This document shows, piece by piece, positions 44,011 to 55,591 of a DNA stretch of 64,000 nt. Both the position numbers and the translations under genes were made by a program. Each line of letters opens with the position of its first letter. The first letter of the stretch is position 1. The stretch is from positions 78,552,564 to 78,616,563 of the forward strand of contig CM077166.1 in assembly GCA_039583875.1 (NCBI GenBank). Direction: 5' to 3'. Origin of the DNA: Platanthera guangdongensis (lineage: Eukaryota > Streptophyta > Magnoliopsida > Asparagales > Orchidaceae). Under the pieces are notes generated by a model, which worked only from the letters and a program-made list of their open reading frames with translations, did no database searches and was not told the origin of the DNA.

Positions 44011-45406
44011 CCTTAGGCTAGTGTTTTCTCCTGAGTTTGTTTGGATGGGTTTATTTCGGGTTGTTGATGTTTCTCGGCTGGTTTTGAAGGCCGAGTCGTG
44101 AATTATGGCATGTGGTTTTGTTTGATGGCTATGTGAGGGGTGGAGTGGTGTAGAGCCTTAGTCACCACCATTTTGGCCCCGGGATAGGCTGTTTGTTTTG
44201 GTGTGTTGCCAGTATTTTGGCCCCGGGATGGGCTGGTTGTTTTGGTGTGTTGTCACCCTTTTGGCCCCAGTTTGGGCTGTTTGTGTTGGTGTGTTGGACC
44301 TTAGTGCTGCCACCGTTGAACCCTTGAGTATTTATGGGTCTTGTTGTTTGGATGAGGACTACTTTTGGTCACCAACCCAGACCCATGGCTTTACCACTGC
44401 TAATGATTCACAAGTTAGGACTGTTAGTTCCTTTCTGTAAAGTTGTAATTTTGGCATATGCTTGCCTTGTTGCTGCTGCAGTTTTTTAGCAGAGCATGTT
44501 GTTTATTTCTCGCACTTGGTGCGTTTTGATCTTGCCTTGGGCAGTGTTTTACCCTTGTTGTATTGTTCATTTTACCTTTGATCTTTTGATAGCACTTGTT
44601 GTGGGGTTGGTAAGCCCATCTTTTATTACTTATGAATCTAATGCTCCACTTCTTTTCATTCTATTCTTGCTGAGATATTCTTTCTTTGAATGCCTCAGGT
44701 TCAGGTTGTGGGCGATTGAGCGACTAGTGTTCTGGTGGAGCTTTCTTGTGTCCTCCGTGGCAGCTGAGTTTGCTGTTCCTCGATTTGGTGAGGTAGTTTT
44801 CTTCTTTCTGTATATACATACATACTCACCAGTGGGTTCGTGTCAGGTTGTTGACGCCCACTGGTGGCTTGCTTGTGATGCTAGATATGAACTGAGAACT
44901 GCTATTTGTTTTGCCTTTTCGAGGTTGTTTACTTGCTTCTGGGAATGTTTTATGCTACGTTGCATGTTAGGTATTTTTAAACCCTAAAAACATTACTATC
45001 TGTACATCATGCACGTCATGTTTATAAAACTAAAGCACTACTTTACCAAGTAACAAAAAAAGCTATTTTTCTTATACTATGATAAATCTAGAGTCCTTCA
45101 TTCCATGAGTTGTTCTTCGAGGATGTTTACACTTATGTAGGATGTCAAATCAACTTAACCAAAGTATTTTCCGCTGCGTATAAATATATTTTTAATTGTG
45201 GACTAGCTGATCCACTGTGTCGAGTGATACCGCCATCAAACTTAATTGGTTTTCTTTCATATTAAAATTATGATTTTATCCAAAGAATTAGAGTCTTGGG
45301 TTTTGCCTGAGCGTGTGCAGTTATCCCCTACACGACGTGGCATCATGACATGTATTTTCTCTTGCTCTGATATGATTTAATTGTTGAGAGAATGCGGGTC
45401 GTGACA
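44011..45406 (+). repeat. Chromovirus LTR, second part
   Basis: Continues the LTR that starts at 36,541. Contains GGGTTCGTGTCAGGTTGTTG (44,836-44,855) and GTGGACTAGCTGATCCACTG, both recurring at 47.4-48.1 kb and 50.0-50.7 kb. Ends ATGCGGGTCGTGACA at 45,406 without a following PBS, as expected for a 3' or solo LTR. ORFs here are not supported. Confidence 0.68.
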
Positions 45407-45678
45407 AGTGTCGACCACAAGTGCCTAATAATGGTTTTGTATTTCTTTCTTATGATTTATTCATGTTGTCTCCTTGTAGCCTCGTGTGACTGGTGTACTC
45501 TTGTTATACGCGACGAATCACGTAAGGGTTCTTTTCCAATTGATGCCTTGTTTCTTTTTGTACTTTACTTCAGTGCTTTTGGTCTTGGGTTGGTACCCCT
45601 TTGACCTTTGTTTATTCTTGGCCTATTTTTCTGCTACCATTTGTACTTTCTTGCTGAGGTGTTCTGTCTTTAGAATTC

Positions 45679-47405
45679 TGATGGCTCGGCCAACGCTTAA
45701 TAAAAGCGAGCAGCCGAACTAGCAATCCAACTAAGCAAGTATACCTATCGAACTATAGTAAGGGGACACAAGTGTCGTATTTAAATCCGGGAACGGTTGA
45801 GTAAGCTTACTCATACGAAGTCTATTATTCTATCGACGAAAGAATTAGGGTTTAAAAGAAAACTACTTGAAAAGAAAGAGAGCTACTTGTAATAAGAAAG
45901 AGCATAAAAGAAATGATTATACTAAAAGGGTTGGAACAATGAGAAAGAGAAGTACTCGATCGAGAATCACCTCGGCAAAAGTCGATTAAAAATACAATAA
46001 ATAAACCTAAGCTTAACAGGTAAAAGTCCTTGACCGTGGAGGTTCCATAAACATGAATACGCTTCTTTCGAAGGCCATGCCCAACTGAGTTTAGGAAGGT
46101 CCGACCGACTTTCGCCTAAATCGGAGGCCTAAAACTCGCTTTACGCGGTGATCCCCACTATTGGATTTTACTCCAATCCGGGAGATTTGGACGTCTGCCT
46201 CTCTCGATGGGCGCGTACAACTCCCTTTACTCTTGAGTGCTCAATTCAAACCATCGGCCTCTCGGCTAGCCAGGAATGAAAGCAAAGGTGGAGAGTATAT
46301 ATTAATGATATACCTCCAACTCTTGATAAATCAAGAGTAATTAAAGGCTAAACCCTAAAAAGAAAAGGTAAGATTCAAAGCATCATAACCTAATCACTCG
46401 AACCTCGGATCATCAAAATCGAGTACAAGGAGGATTAGTTAATCATGGTGAGGTGGAAGAGGGGGGATGAGTAGTAAAGCATAAAGACACAAAATGCTAA
46501 AGAGAAGAGAAAACAACACTTTTATTAAGATTAAAGAGAGCTACACTTGGGAAGAAAATTACATGTGCATGGAAAGTAAATCCTATTCTGGCCCTGTAAT
46601 TAGCAACTAAAGCATTACTAAGGTTAATACAAAAGCTTAACTAAACTTGAATTAAACTAAACTAGAATGTGAGAGAGAGAGAGAAAGCATGAAAAAGAAC
46701 AAGAAACAAAGGGGCAACACCTCCCCCTCTCAGCCCAAACTTGCTGAAATGGAAGAGGGGGGGTCTGAATTTATAGAACATTTCCATGGGTTGGTCACGC
46801 CCCATGTCACGCCCGTGACTGGGGGCGTGACAGGTACGTCAAAAAATTCGGGTGCAGAGAACTGACAGAATTACTGAATTGATGTGTACGTCGGTGGACA
46901 CGCCCATGGTCACGCGCGTGACTACGAGCGTGACAGGGCGTCAATGTTCAATCACTGGTCAGAAAGCCATCAAACGCCGGAAATTGCGGGTCAAACACGC
47001 CTGGTCACGGCCGTGTAGGGGGGTGGGCATGACAGTGCTGTTGACGTGTGGCAACGGGAAGTCCATTTAATGCGGCAGCTGGTTTTGGGCAGTGGGCGAC
47101 ACGCCCCGTGTCACGCCCTGCGACACGCCCTGGGGGGCGTGACCGGGGATTTTTTCTGGATTTTTGTGGGATCATCAAGCATCCTCAGGATGAGCTGACA
47201 CACCCTGTGTCACGCCCAGGGAGGGCGTGATAGGGGGCGTGACAGGCCAATTTTGGCCAATTTTCTAGAAACCTGCAAAAGCACAAGAAAAGGTTAGTTG
47301 CAATAATATTTACATAATAAAGATAAAAATAAGCATACAAGACATGATTTGCACATTAATAACTAGAAAATACGATAATAGATTAGGCTACAAAATGTAT
47401 TATCA
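45679..47405 (-). mobile_element. Probable solo LTR (Tat/Athila-type) inserted in a chromovirus LTR
   Basis: Interrupts the LTR above. The minus strand starts TGATAATACATTTTG and ends GCCGAGCCATCA. The segment ACTTGTGTCCCC...ATAGTTCGATAGGTATACTTGC near that end resembles Tat/Athila LTR ends known from plants (from memory, unverified). Flanks AATTC and AATGT agree in only three of five bases, so the TSD is degraded or absent. Holds a GTCACGCCC array (46,790-47,245). No internal domain. Confidence 0.5.
46790..47245. repeat. GTCACGCCC / GGGCGTGAC array
   Basis: About a dozen copies of GTCACGCCC or its complement GGGCGTGAC, alternating, so neighbouring units pair. Analogue of the arrays in the other LTRs. 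Confidence 0.85.
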
Positions 47406-48112
47406 AATGTCTCTGGTTCAGATCAGTAGCAAATAACAGAGCTGGTGTTGGAGTTTCTGGGCGAAAGTGTTAGCCGCAGTTGTTACCTCGTCTTAGCGAG
47501 GTAGATTGTGGTCTATTTTGCTTTACTGGTTCAGACATACTATTTTTGTACGTGGGTTCGTGTCAGTTTGTTGACGCCCACAAAATTATTATTTTTAGAT
47601 ACTTGCTAGCTGCTTAGTTTTCTATATGTGGATGTGGATAACTTGCTCTCTGTGAGGAATTATGTTAGGATTGTATGTTAGGTATTTTCAATTATAAAAT
47701 TTACTACTATTACTTCATGCATTCCATAATTTAAAACTCTAACTTGTTATATTTAGCGACCATAAAATCTATCTTTACTACTATTATAAATTTAGGGTCT
47801 TACATAGCATGAGTTGTTCTTTGGGGACGTTTATACTCATGTAGGATGTTGGAGTCAATCTAAACAAGTATCTTCTGCAGCGTATAATTATATTTTGATT
47901 CGTGGACTAGATGAGCCACTGAGCCGAGTGATACGACTATCTACTGCACTTAAACTGATTTTCCCTTAAATTAACTTAAAGAATCTTTCTTCATGTTTAA
48001 GTAGGTGTTGGCTTGAGCGTCCGCAGTTATCCCCTACTGATGTGGCATCATGACACACATTTTCTCTTACTCTGATAAGTTATGATATGCGGTTAAAATG
48101 CGGGTTGTGGCA

Positions 48113-48269
48113 GGGATGGCATTGTGATATTGGATTGACCGACATGATAAGCGGCTTGTCGTACAAATTAGCCCATGTGCTGATGCTACCACAAGATGGC
48201 TGTCCTGGGCATAAGACTCCCCTCGGGCGTGTTGTGTGTTCCGGGAGGGGGGGGGGGGGGGGTCTTACA
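48113..48269 (+). repeat. Small piece resembling the Gypsy-4 LTR 3' end (poly-G, TCTTACA)
   Basis: A run of 16 G (48,247-48,262) followed by TCTTACA, as at the end of the Gypsy-4 5' LTR (59,927-59,950). No PBS follows. Confidence 0.35.
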
Positions 48270-49358
48270 CTTATAGCATAGTGCTAGATCTTTATTCGAT
48301 TGTCGAGATGGATTTGTCAAGATGAATGATATACCGCCAGATGATAGCCGGGTACCGCACCGTGCTAGCACAAAAAAGTGGAAAATAATCTTTTTTGAAT
48401 ATTTTTCCAAATACGCGGGACAGCTGTGACGTCTACGCATAATGACCTACCGCGAGCGATAGTCTTATCATCGGCGATAGTCTGTTTTTCAAAGATGTAT
48501 ACAAGGGTTTTGTTTTCTCATTCCTTGCACGTATTGAGATAGACATGACTTCTTTCTAGGGTTCGAGAGCCGCCTTTGGGCACTGTTCCGCCATCTCCGT
48601 TAAAGGAAGAGAAACCCGCCTCCCTTCTGTTCGCGTATGAAGATCTCCGGCAAGCAAAGGGCTGTAACAACCAAGAGGAGTAGATCAGTTGCAACCAAAT
48701 GAAGATTGTTAGCACCGATCACACATCACTCAACGAAGGAATCATTTTGAGAGAGAATAAATCTTAAACCTTTTTATTTTTTTTTTACTTTTCTCATTTC
48801 TATGTGGTTGTGGTGAGGAAAATCGACTGATGAAGGTCGTTGGAATCCGGGAAAGATTCCATGAGAAATCATCTCGGGGAAGGGACGTCCAGATCGTGGG
48901 ATTTAGCGGGGTTCTAAGACATTTTCTTATGTGAAGATGAAGAGTTGACGCAAAGGCCTTTCTTGGAGGGAAGGAGAGATAGCAAACCGGTCTGGGTAGT
49001 GGGTCGGTATAGAAAATAAAAAGATATTTAACTTTAACCTCCTCCGATCTCCGGCGTCATGGAGATCTAGTGCTTGTAATTGTAAACCAATTTTGTTTCT
49101 GTTTGAATAAAATTATTTTTCGCTCTTCATTCTGCGTGTGACATTATGATTGTTTGTTGGTAGATATTTGAAGGGTTTGTGCATCTCCAAGGAGAAATTT
49201 GTTCAGGAAAATGAGGCCTGTGACCTACCGCCGCGCGCTAGTAAGCTAGTGCCCCGCGGTAGCTTCCAAATCTAGTTTTCTAGATAAAATAATTCTAAAT
49301 TTTAATTAAATTGTAAAATTTTATTCACCCCCTATAAGGTTGGCCACTATATCCAACA
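48270..49358 (+). repeat. Decayed copia 5' LTR (start not located)
   Basis: Ends ATTCACCCCCTATAAGG...TATCCAACA at 49,358, followed by a degenerate PBS (TGATATCAGAGG, 49,361-49,372, two mismatches). Contains GCGATAGTCTTATCATCGGC-type short inverted words (48,453-48,483). I cannot fix the left end. Confidence 0.45.
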
Positions 49359-49919
49359 AGTGATATCAGAGGGAGGTTATTCTGAAATTGTTTACCACCA
49401 GAAATAACGGCAACCCTGATCTCGAATGGACTAGTGGGGATGAAAAATTGTACACAGAAAATTCGTTAGCACCATCTCTATTTACAGGAGTGAACTATAA
49501 TAAAGGGAGAACACTAATGAGAAAATTCCTTATATTATTAGATATAGAAGTGTGGAATATAACTTGTATCAAGCTCTCAAATAACCTAACTAAGCACAAG
49601 TGTCATATAAATGCCAAAGCTATGAATAGTTTATTTTTGTGGGCTTGGTCAAGAAATTTTCAAACCATCTACACCCTTCCCATGGCTATGATATTTTGAA
49701 ATTTCTTTAGTCTACTTATAGTTCTCTTTCTACAGATGACGTGTTTGAGCCATTTCTCATGGATCCAAGTGAAGAACCAAATGGAGACTTGCTCTTGTAA
49801 GAAGACATGGCAACCACATCACGGGTAAGGCAAGATGAGATCTCAACGTTGGATGAGGAAACACAAGGAGTCAAAGATACTCTATTCTCCAATCTTGCCT
49901 CATCCAAGAGGGTTGTAAG
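49359..49919 (+). pseudogene. Copia gag fragment
   Basis: The reading from 49,388 (about 100 codons) resembles the start of copia gag: '...NITCIKLSNNLTKHKCHINAKAMNSLF', comparable to the family block with K-A-M-N-x-L-F. It stops at 49,697; the rest is unreadable and is cut by the Gypsy-3 LTR end. Confidence 0.5.
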
Positions 49920-52659
49920 TAGTTCAACCCGTATTTTCTCTGCAATTAAATGACATATCAGAGTAAGAGAAAACACATGTCGTGATGCCTCACCGTGCAT
50001 GGATAACTGTAGACGCTCAGGCAAGATACCAACTCAACACTATATGAAATCCATAAGTTTAATATGAAGAAAACTATAATTTAGGTTAAGTTTTAATGGT
50101 CGTATCCCTAGGCTCAGTGGATCAACTAGTCCATAAGTAGAAATATAAATATACGTTGCGGAAAATACTTTGTTTATATAGTTTAACATCCTACACGAGC
50201 ATAAACATCCAGACATGATAACTCATGGTATGCATACCTCTAGATTTAATATAAGTATAGAAATAGCTTTTACGTTAGTTAAAATATAGTGACTTTGATT
50301 TAAAGTAATGCTACACATGAAATAGTCAAAAGATGCTTTTATACTTTGAAAATAACTAACATGCAATCCTAGCATAAAACCTTCCTAGAGAGCAAGTAAA
50401 ACCAACCATTCACAAATAAATAGATTTACTAGCAAGCACTTAACATTCTACAAGAAAACCACCAGTGGGCATCAACAACCTGACACGAACCCACTAAAGG
50501 TATGTATGTCTGAGCTAAAACAAAACAACAACAACTACCTCACAATCAATGAGGTAAAGGCAACTGCAACCGCTGCAAAACACAAGACACAACCAAATCC
50601 TAGCCACTCAACCGGATACTGCTCCGAGCCTGAGGTATTCAAAGAAAAAACACCTCAGCAAGAAAATATAAGTGGTAAACAATAACATCAGTAGATAGTA
50701 ATTAAAGGGAGACAAGAAGGGTTACCAACCACAACTATAAGTATGACTGATAAACCTCAGCTAAAAAGTCAAGTTATAACAAGTAAAGCGGGAATTTCAA
50801 TTGTAAAGTAAGAGAAATTACAATAAGTGTGAAGTGAAGTCATGCTTCGATAAGATCTGCAAGAGTAAGCATTCCACAAATGACTAAACAATAGGAGGCA
50901 AAGAGACTAAATAGCTCTAAACATGTGAATTATTAGTACTGGAAAAAACCACGATTCTGAGTCGATGCCCGCATTGTCCAACACAAACTAACAGTCCCAA
51001 AAACATCTCAAAATGGCACTGCGGTGGTGTCCACATTGTCAACACAAACCAACAATCCATAAGAAGAGAAAAAATCCACCAAGTGCAATGATTCAGAAAA
51101 TGGCGTCATGTTGGTGGTCCTTTTTCCACTGCCAACCTAGCCATAGAAAGAACTCCAAAAACTCCAATAAAACCTCAAACCTAACACCAAAATACTCTCA
51201 CAACAAGAGGAGAGAACAACCCAAAAAATTTACCCTAAGACCTATACTCGGCGAATTGACAAAATGGCGAAAATGTCCTAAGTCCAGCTAAATTCGTCAA
51301 ATATACCCGACGAAACCAATGAATACTCGACGAATTAGACTTGGCGATAAAATGCTACACCCGACGATACTCGATGAACAAGACTCGATTCGTCGTATAT
51401 ACTCGATGAAAGTACTCAGCTTCCCGATCACTCAACGCCTTCTAAGCCTAAGCCATACTTGACGAATTCGTCGAGATTACTCAATGAATTTGCCTTCACT
51501 CAATGCCATGACCAATGATACTCGACGAATTTGCCTTCACTCAACTCCATGATCAACGATACCTGACGAATTTGCCTTCACTCAACGCCATGACCAACGA
51601 TACTCGACAAATTTGTCTTAAATTATAAACCAAACCCGACGAATTTCGACGGATACTCGACGAACTAAATTCGACGAATTTTTACTCAACTGTACCGCAC
51701 ACTCAACGAATTTCGTTAGGCCAATCTTACCTATATTCAACGAAATCTGGCTGAAAACTTACACTACGACTATGGATCCTACATGGTCGTACCCAACACT
51801 ACTCCTACATTCTAAGGAGAAAAGAAAGGAGCGAAAAGAACAACAAGAAAAATAGCAAGGGGAAGATTCACCACTTGCCTCAAAGCTCCGAAAATCCGAC
51901 ACTCCGAGCATTCCGCGGCAAGGATTGGCCGCAAGATCTCCTTGACAATGATTGCTGAAACTTTACGGGAAAAATGAAGTCAAAATCGCATAACCTAACA
52001 CCCAAAAATCTAAGAAACGGGAAATACTTACCACCCACACGTAGATCTCGGCGAGAGCTTTCTGAATCTACTCTCCAACTACGATTCCGTCCACCAGAAC
52101 CCCCACATTCGACGGTTGAAATCTCGCAACAACGCCGCCCTTACTCCTTTCGCGAAACCGTCCGTCGGCTCGGGTAGAAGATTGTGAATAGTGTTTTCCG
52201 TCAAATCAAAGGCTATTTCTATATAAATATATCTGTATATATTATTATATTATAATTAATTATTAAATAAACATCCAAACGACCTGAAACCCAAACTAAC
52301 TCGAAATCTTATGAAATTAGTACCATAGATAAATATCGACGCTACAAATCGAACGGCGAAGTCGAAATATAAATCTGACAAACCAAACTTGGGCAAAAAC
52401 TCTCCGAAGTCAAAACACCAAATATCCAAAAAAAGGCTCCACCGAGTTCCAAAACAAACGCGGATCACAAGGGATATCTCAAAAAATACACTAGAAATTA
52501 GCCAAGCTATTCTTCTAAGTCAAAATCTCAGGTACAAAATGAGCAACATTCACGCTCTAGCAACGGTACCTGCCAACTATGCGTCAACGTAATGCCCAGT
52601 CGTCATAAATACTCCACTAAAGAAATTAAAATAAACATCGAGAAATTGGGGGTATTACA
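49920..52659 (-). repeat. Gypsy-3 3' LTR (minus)
   Basis: The minus strand starts TGTAATACCCCC at 52,659. The last kilobase (50.0-51.0 kb) matches 44.4-45.4 kb and 47.4-48.1 kb. The end near 49,920 is inferred from alignment with ...ATGCGGGT(C/T)GTGACA. About 2.7 kb. TSD not identified. Holds a TCGACGAATT array at 51,240-51,780. Confidence 0.68.
51240..51780. repeat. ACTCGACGAATT array in the Gypsy-3 LTR
   Basis: More than a dozen copies of (A)CTCGACGAATTT, ACTCAACGCCATGA or variants, some adjacent inverted (GACGAATTCGTCGAG at about 51,472). Confidence 0.85.
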
Positions 52660-53329
52660 ACCACTCCACCTAAAATAAAGTTTTGTCCCGAAGCTTTACA
52701 CACAAAAGATCCTACTACAGAAGGAAAAATAACAAAGGGTTATCGAAATAGAAAAAAATCTTACCCAAACAAAATAGGAGAACAGATGAGGATGAGCCTC
52801 CCTCATAGCTGACTGCAACTCCCAAGTCACGCTCTCCACATTTTGGTTCTGCCACAAAACTTTAACCATGCATATTGTCTTCCCTCGCAACACCTCATCT
52901 TGAGTATCCAAAATGCAAACATGCACCTCAACATAAGAAAGGTTAGGCTGCAACAGGGGCACCGAATCAAGAACATGCCGGTCGCTAAGTACACATTTCT
53001 GCAGGTAGCTCACATGAAATAGATCGTGCACACTAGGAAAATTTGCAGGCAAATCCAGCCTATAAGCTGACACTCTAATGCGTTCAACAATCTTAAAAGG
53101 TCCCACATACCTAGGATCAAACTTGTGGTTCTTTCCAAACCTCTTAACACCAGACATCGGGGAAACTTTAAGACAAACCACGTCCCTAACAACAAATTCC
53201 AAATCAGTCCTCCGCCGATTGACATTCTTCTCATAATACACATGAGCTATATGAAGCATCTCTCGAATATGCATCACATAAGTATTCATCTCTTCCAAAG
53301 CTTCTAGACCGAACAACAGTCCTTCACCA
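52660..53329 (-). pseudogene. Gypsy-3 integrase C-terminus and chromodomain
   Basis: The minus strand reads GEGLLFGLEALEEMNTYVMH...MSGVKRFGKNHKFDPRYVGPFKIVERI...YRLDLPANFPSVHDLFHVSYLQKC, then a chromodomain block (ILDTQDEVLRGKTICMVKVLWQN...VTWELQSAM). Nearly open: the ORF spans 52,696-53,337. PPT-like TTTTAGGTGGAGTGGT before the LTR. Clearly the same family as Gypsy-1 and the 36.5-37.0 kb fragment. Truncated at 53,329 by Gypsy-4; the remainder of Gypsy-3 would lie beyond the window. Confidence 0.86.
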
Positions 53330-53988
53330 TGTAACATCCCATTTCCAACTAGACTCCTAAGAGTGGTATTGTCATGACTAGGTCATGACAAAACCCTAGG
53401 AAGCTCAAGAAGATCAAGTGAGCTTAGACATGAAGTTGGAAATCACCTTGGTCTGTAAATAGTAGAATTCTAAACAATAGTTTAGGATGACCATAGAGCT
53501 ATACCTTGACCCCAGGACCCTACCACAACACCCCCAAATACTTTGGGAGGTCCATAGGGCCACTAAGGATCCACTGTAGGCGGTCAAAGGAGTTAAGTTG
53601 ACCTAAGTCAACCCTAACCCTAAATGGGTCAAACTAGCCTACTTAGAGTCAATTGACCTTCCCCTAGCCAAGTGGACCCCACCCATGCCATCCTAACCCT
53701 AAAGTGAGGCCAATGGGTCACCAAGGACCCATTGGGGTCAACCCAAGAGTCTATGTTGACCAAAGTCAACTCTAGCCCTAATTTGGTCAAAGTACCCTTC
53801 CTAAGGGTAGGTGACCTCCAAAGTGCCAAGACAACACTACCAAATTCTTCATAGATCTTAGGGGAAGTCAATGGGTCACCAAGGACCCATTGGGGTCAAC
53901 CAAAGAGGCTAAGTTGACCCAAGTCAACCCTAGCTTCAAAAAGGGGTCAAAGTGCCCTAACTAAGGGTCAAGTGACCCCCAAGATGCC

Positions 53989-53993
53989 CAACC
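53989..53993. repeat. Target-site duplication of the solo LTR (CAACC)
   Basis: CAACC at 53,989-53,993 and 55,592-55,596. The Gypsy-4 3' LTR has the undisturbed site GATGCCCAACCAACCC near 62,828. Confidence 0.95.
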
Positions 53994-55591
53994 TGTTGGA
54001 ACACCCTATTACTGATTTGGGTCAGGATCACTATGTCTCTTAGGAAACATGTTTTGACCTCATTTTATAGATCTAAAGGTCAAGTAGAATTGAGTCTAAG
54101 GGTTAGTAGTTAGGTTTGGAAGCTGCCCTCAAGACCAGGTTTCTCAGTTTCTGGAGACTAAGTCATTTCGTCGAGCTCAGTACGACGAATCGTCGAACTC
54201 CATTCGACGATCATTGAGCTCACTTCGACGAGTCATCGAACTCCATTTGACGATCTCTGAGCTCAACTTCATCAAGTCTTCGAACTCCATTCGACGATCT
54301 TCGAGCTCAGTTCGACGATCTTGACTCTAGTTTGTTCCGCTATCTCTGAGCTCAGTTCGACGACAGTTGAGCTCAGATCGACGATCTCTGTTTTCTTCTA
54401 AGTCCAAATCTCTGAGCTCAGTTCAACGATAGTGGAGCTCAGTTCGACTTTTTTATGAAGAGTTCAACGATTTTCAAGATTCAAATTCAGACAGTTAAGG
54501 AATTGTTGTCAGCATTTAATTCAGAGATCTTGTAGCCGTTTTTAATTAATCTGGAGCAAGTTTCAAGGAATTATCAAGAAATATTTTATTGGAGTTTCCT
54601 CCAGAAGACAAAAGCAATTAAGGAAGTAATTAATGACAGACTAACGGCTATCTTGGACAATGAATCATTACTATTCAGACAGATGGAATAAAAGATAGAA
54701 TTATTCTCTACAACAAAGATATAGAAGAAGAAAAAAAAAGAATAACAAGAATCTCTCTCTGCAACAACAACTCTTACACAACAACAATCGCACAAGAGAA
54801 AGAAAAAAGAGTTGCAGACATTCTCAGTCTCAAAGATTCATACAAGAACACCATCACCAAAGGAGATCAACAAACTAAAATCTTCAGATCTCTTTTGATT
54901 CAAGTGTTCAAAGGCCATCATCATTCAAGACTCCAGACACCTCACATTTCAGTTGCTGCTGAAATCATCTTTTGCTGGAGATCAACTTTTCTGAAGGCCT
55001 ATCACCCTACTACAAAGCTTCACTTCCTGAAAAATTACAGATCTCAGGGGGAGCTTTGACAACATCCACTATCTTCTCTCTGACTGTTGATAGAGAAGAT
55101 CATCTCTTTCACTCATCCCTCTCTCTCTCTCTCTGCTCTAAAGGGTTTTTCAAACTCCCTTCAAAAGTTTGTGATTGGTTTCTGAGATCTTATCAAAACT
55201 CAATGGTGGCAAGACACCTGATCAAAAAATCTTGTTTGGTTTTTGAGCAGCTTATCAAAAGCTCATTGGTGCCCAGGACACCTGATCAACTCATCCTGCA
55301 GTGGATTCCTACCTAGGGTGGTAGAAGAGTGGATGTACCCAGATTGATTGGGGAACCACTATAGCTCCTTGTGTCTTCTGGTTGCTTGTATTTCTTTTTT
55401 GTTTCTAGCTGTGCTTTGTGATTTCTTTGTGTTTAATCTGTGATTAGATAGTTGCTTCTTGTTTACATTACTTTATATTATTTGCTTCCCTGTTCACTTA
55501 GGATTACAACAACTGTTGTAAAAAGTTTTTAGCAAGCACCATACTCTATTCACCCCCCTCTAGAGTATATCAGATCTAACTTGCACTTTCA
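53994..55591 (+). mobile_element. Solo LTR related to the TR-GAG-like element
   Basis: 1,598 bp, TGTTGGAACACCC ... TTGCACTTTCA, with perfect 5-bp TSD and no internal sequence. Its second half matches (in reverse) the LTRs at 5,392 and 8,308 (CCAGGACACCTGATCAACTC, the GTGGATGTACCC box, CTCTAGAGTATATCAGATCT). Its hairpin words (GAGCTCAGTTCGACGA, 54,163-54,475) differ from those in the 8-10 kb copies. Formed by LTR-LTR recombination (established mechanism, inferred here). Confidence 0.93.
54163..54475. repeat. GTTCGACGA array of the solo LTR
   Basis: Repeats of GAGCTCAGTTCGACGATC and GTCGAACTCCATTCGACGAT, about a dozen half-units; diverged counterpart of the 35-bp array at 6.3 and 9.3 kb. Confidence 0.88.

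Larger units (their letters stand above)
45407..48112 (+). repeat. Second, partial chromovirus LTR, interrupted
   Basis: 45,407-45,678 and 47,406-48,112 together align with 44,400-45,406: matching TCTTGCTGAGGTGTTCT, GGGTTCGTGTCAG and GGACTAGATGAGCCACTG, ending ATGCGGGTTGTGGCA. The start of this LTR is missing. Nothing codes here. Confidence 0.6.

Noticed and set aside
19772..45411. One complete Gypsy-2 element from 19,777 to the LTR end at 45,406
   Set aside because: The LTR starting at 36,541 does not match the 5' LTR, and the outer flanks (GGGGG and AGTGT) are not a TSD.
44198..45722. Several 70-160-aa ORFs on the plus strand
   Set aside because: They lie in T-rich LTR sequence with hydrophobic low-complexity translations and no conserved frame between LTR copies.
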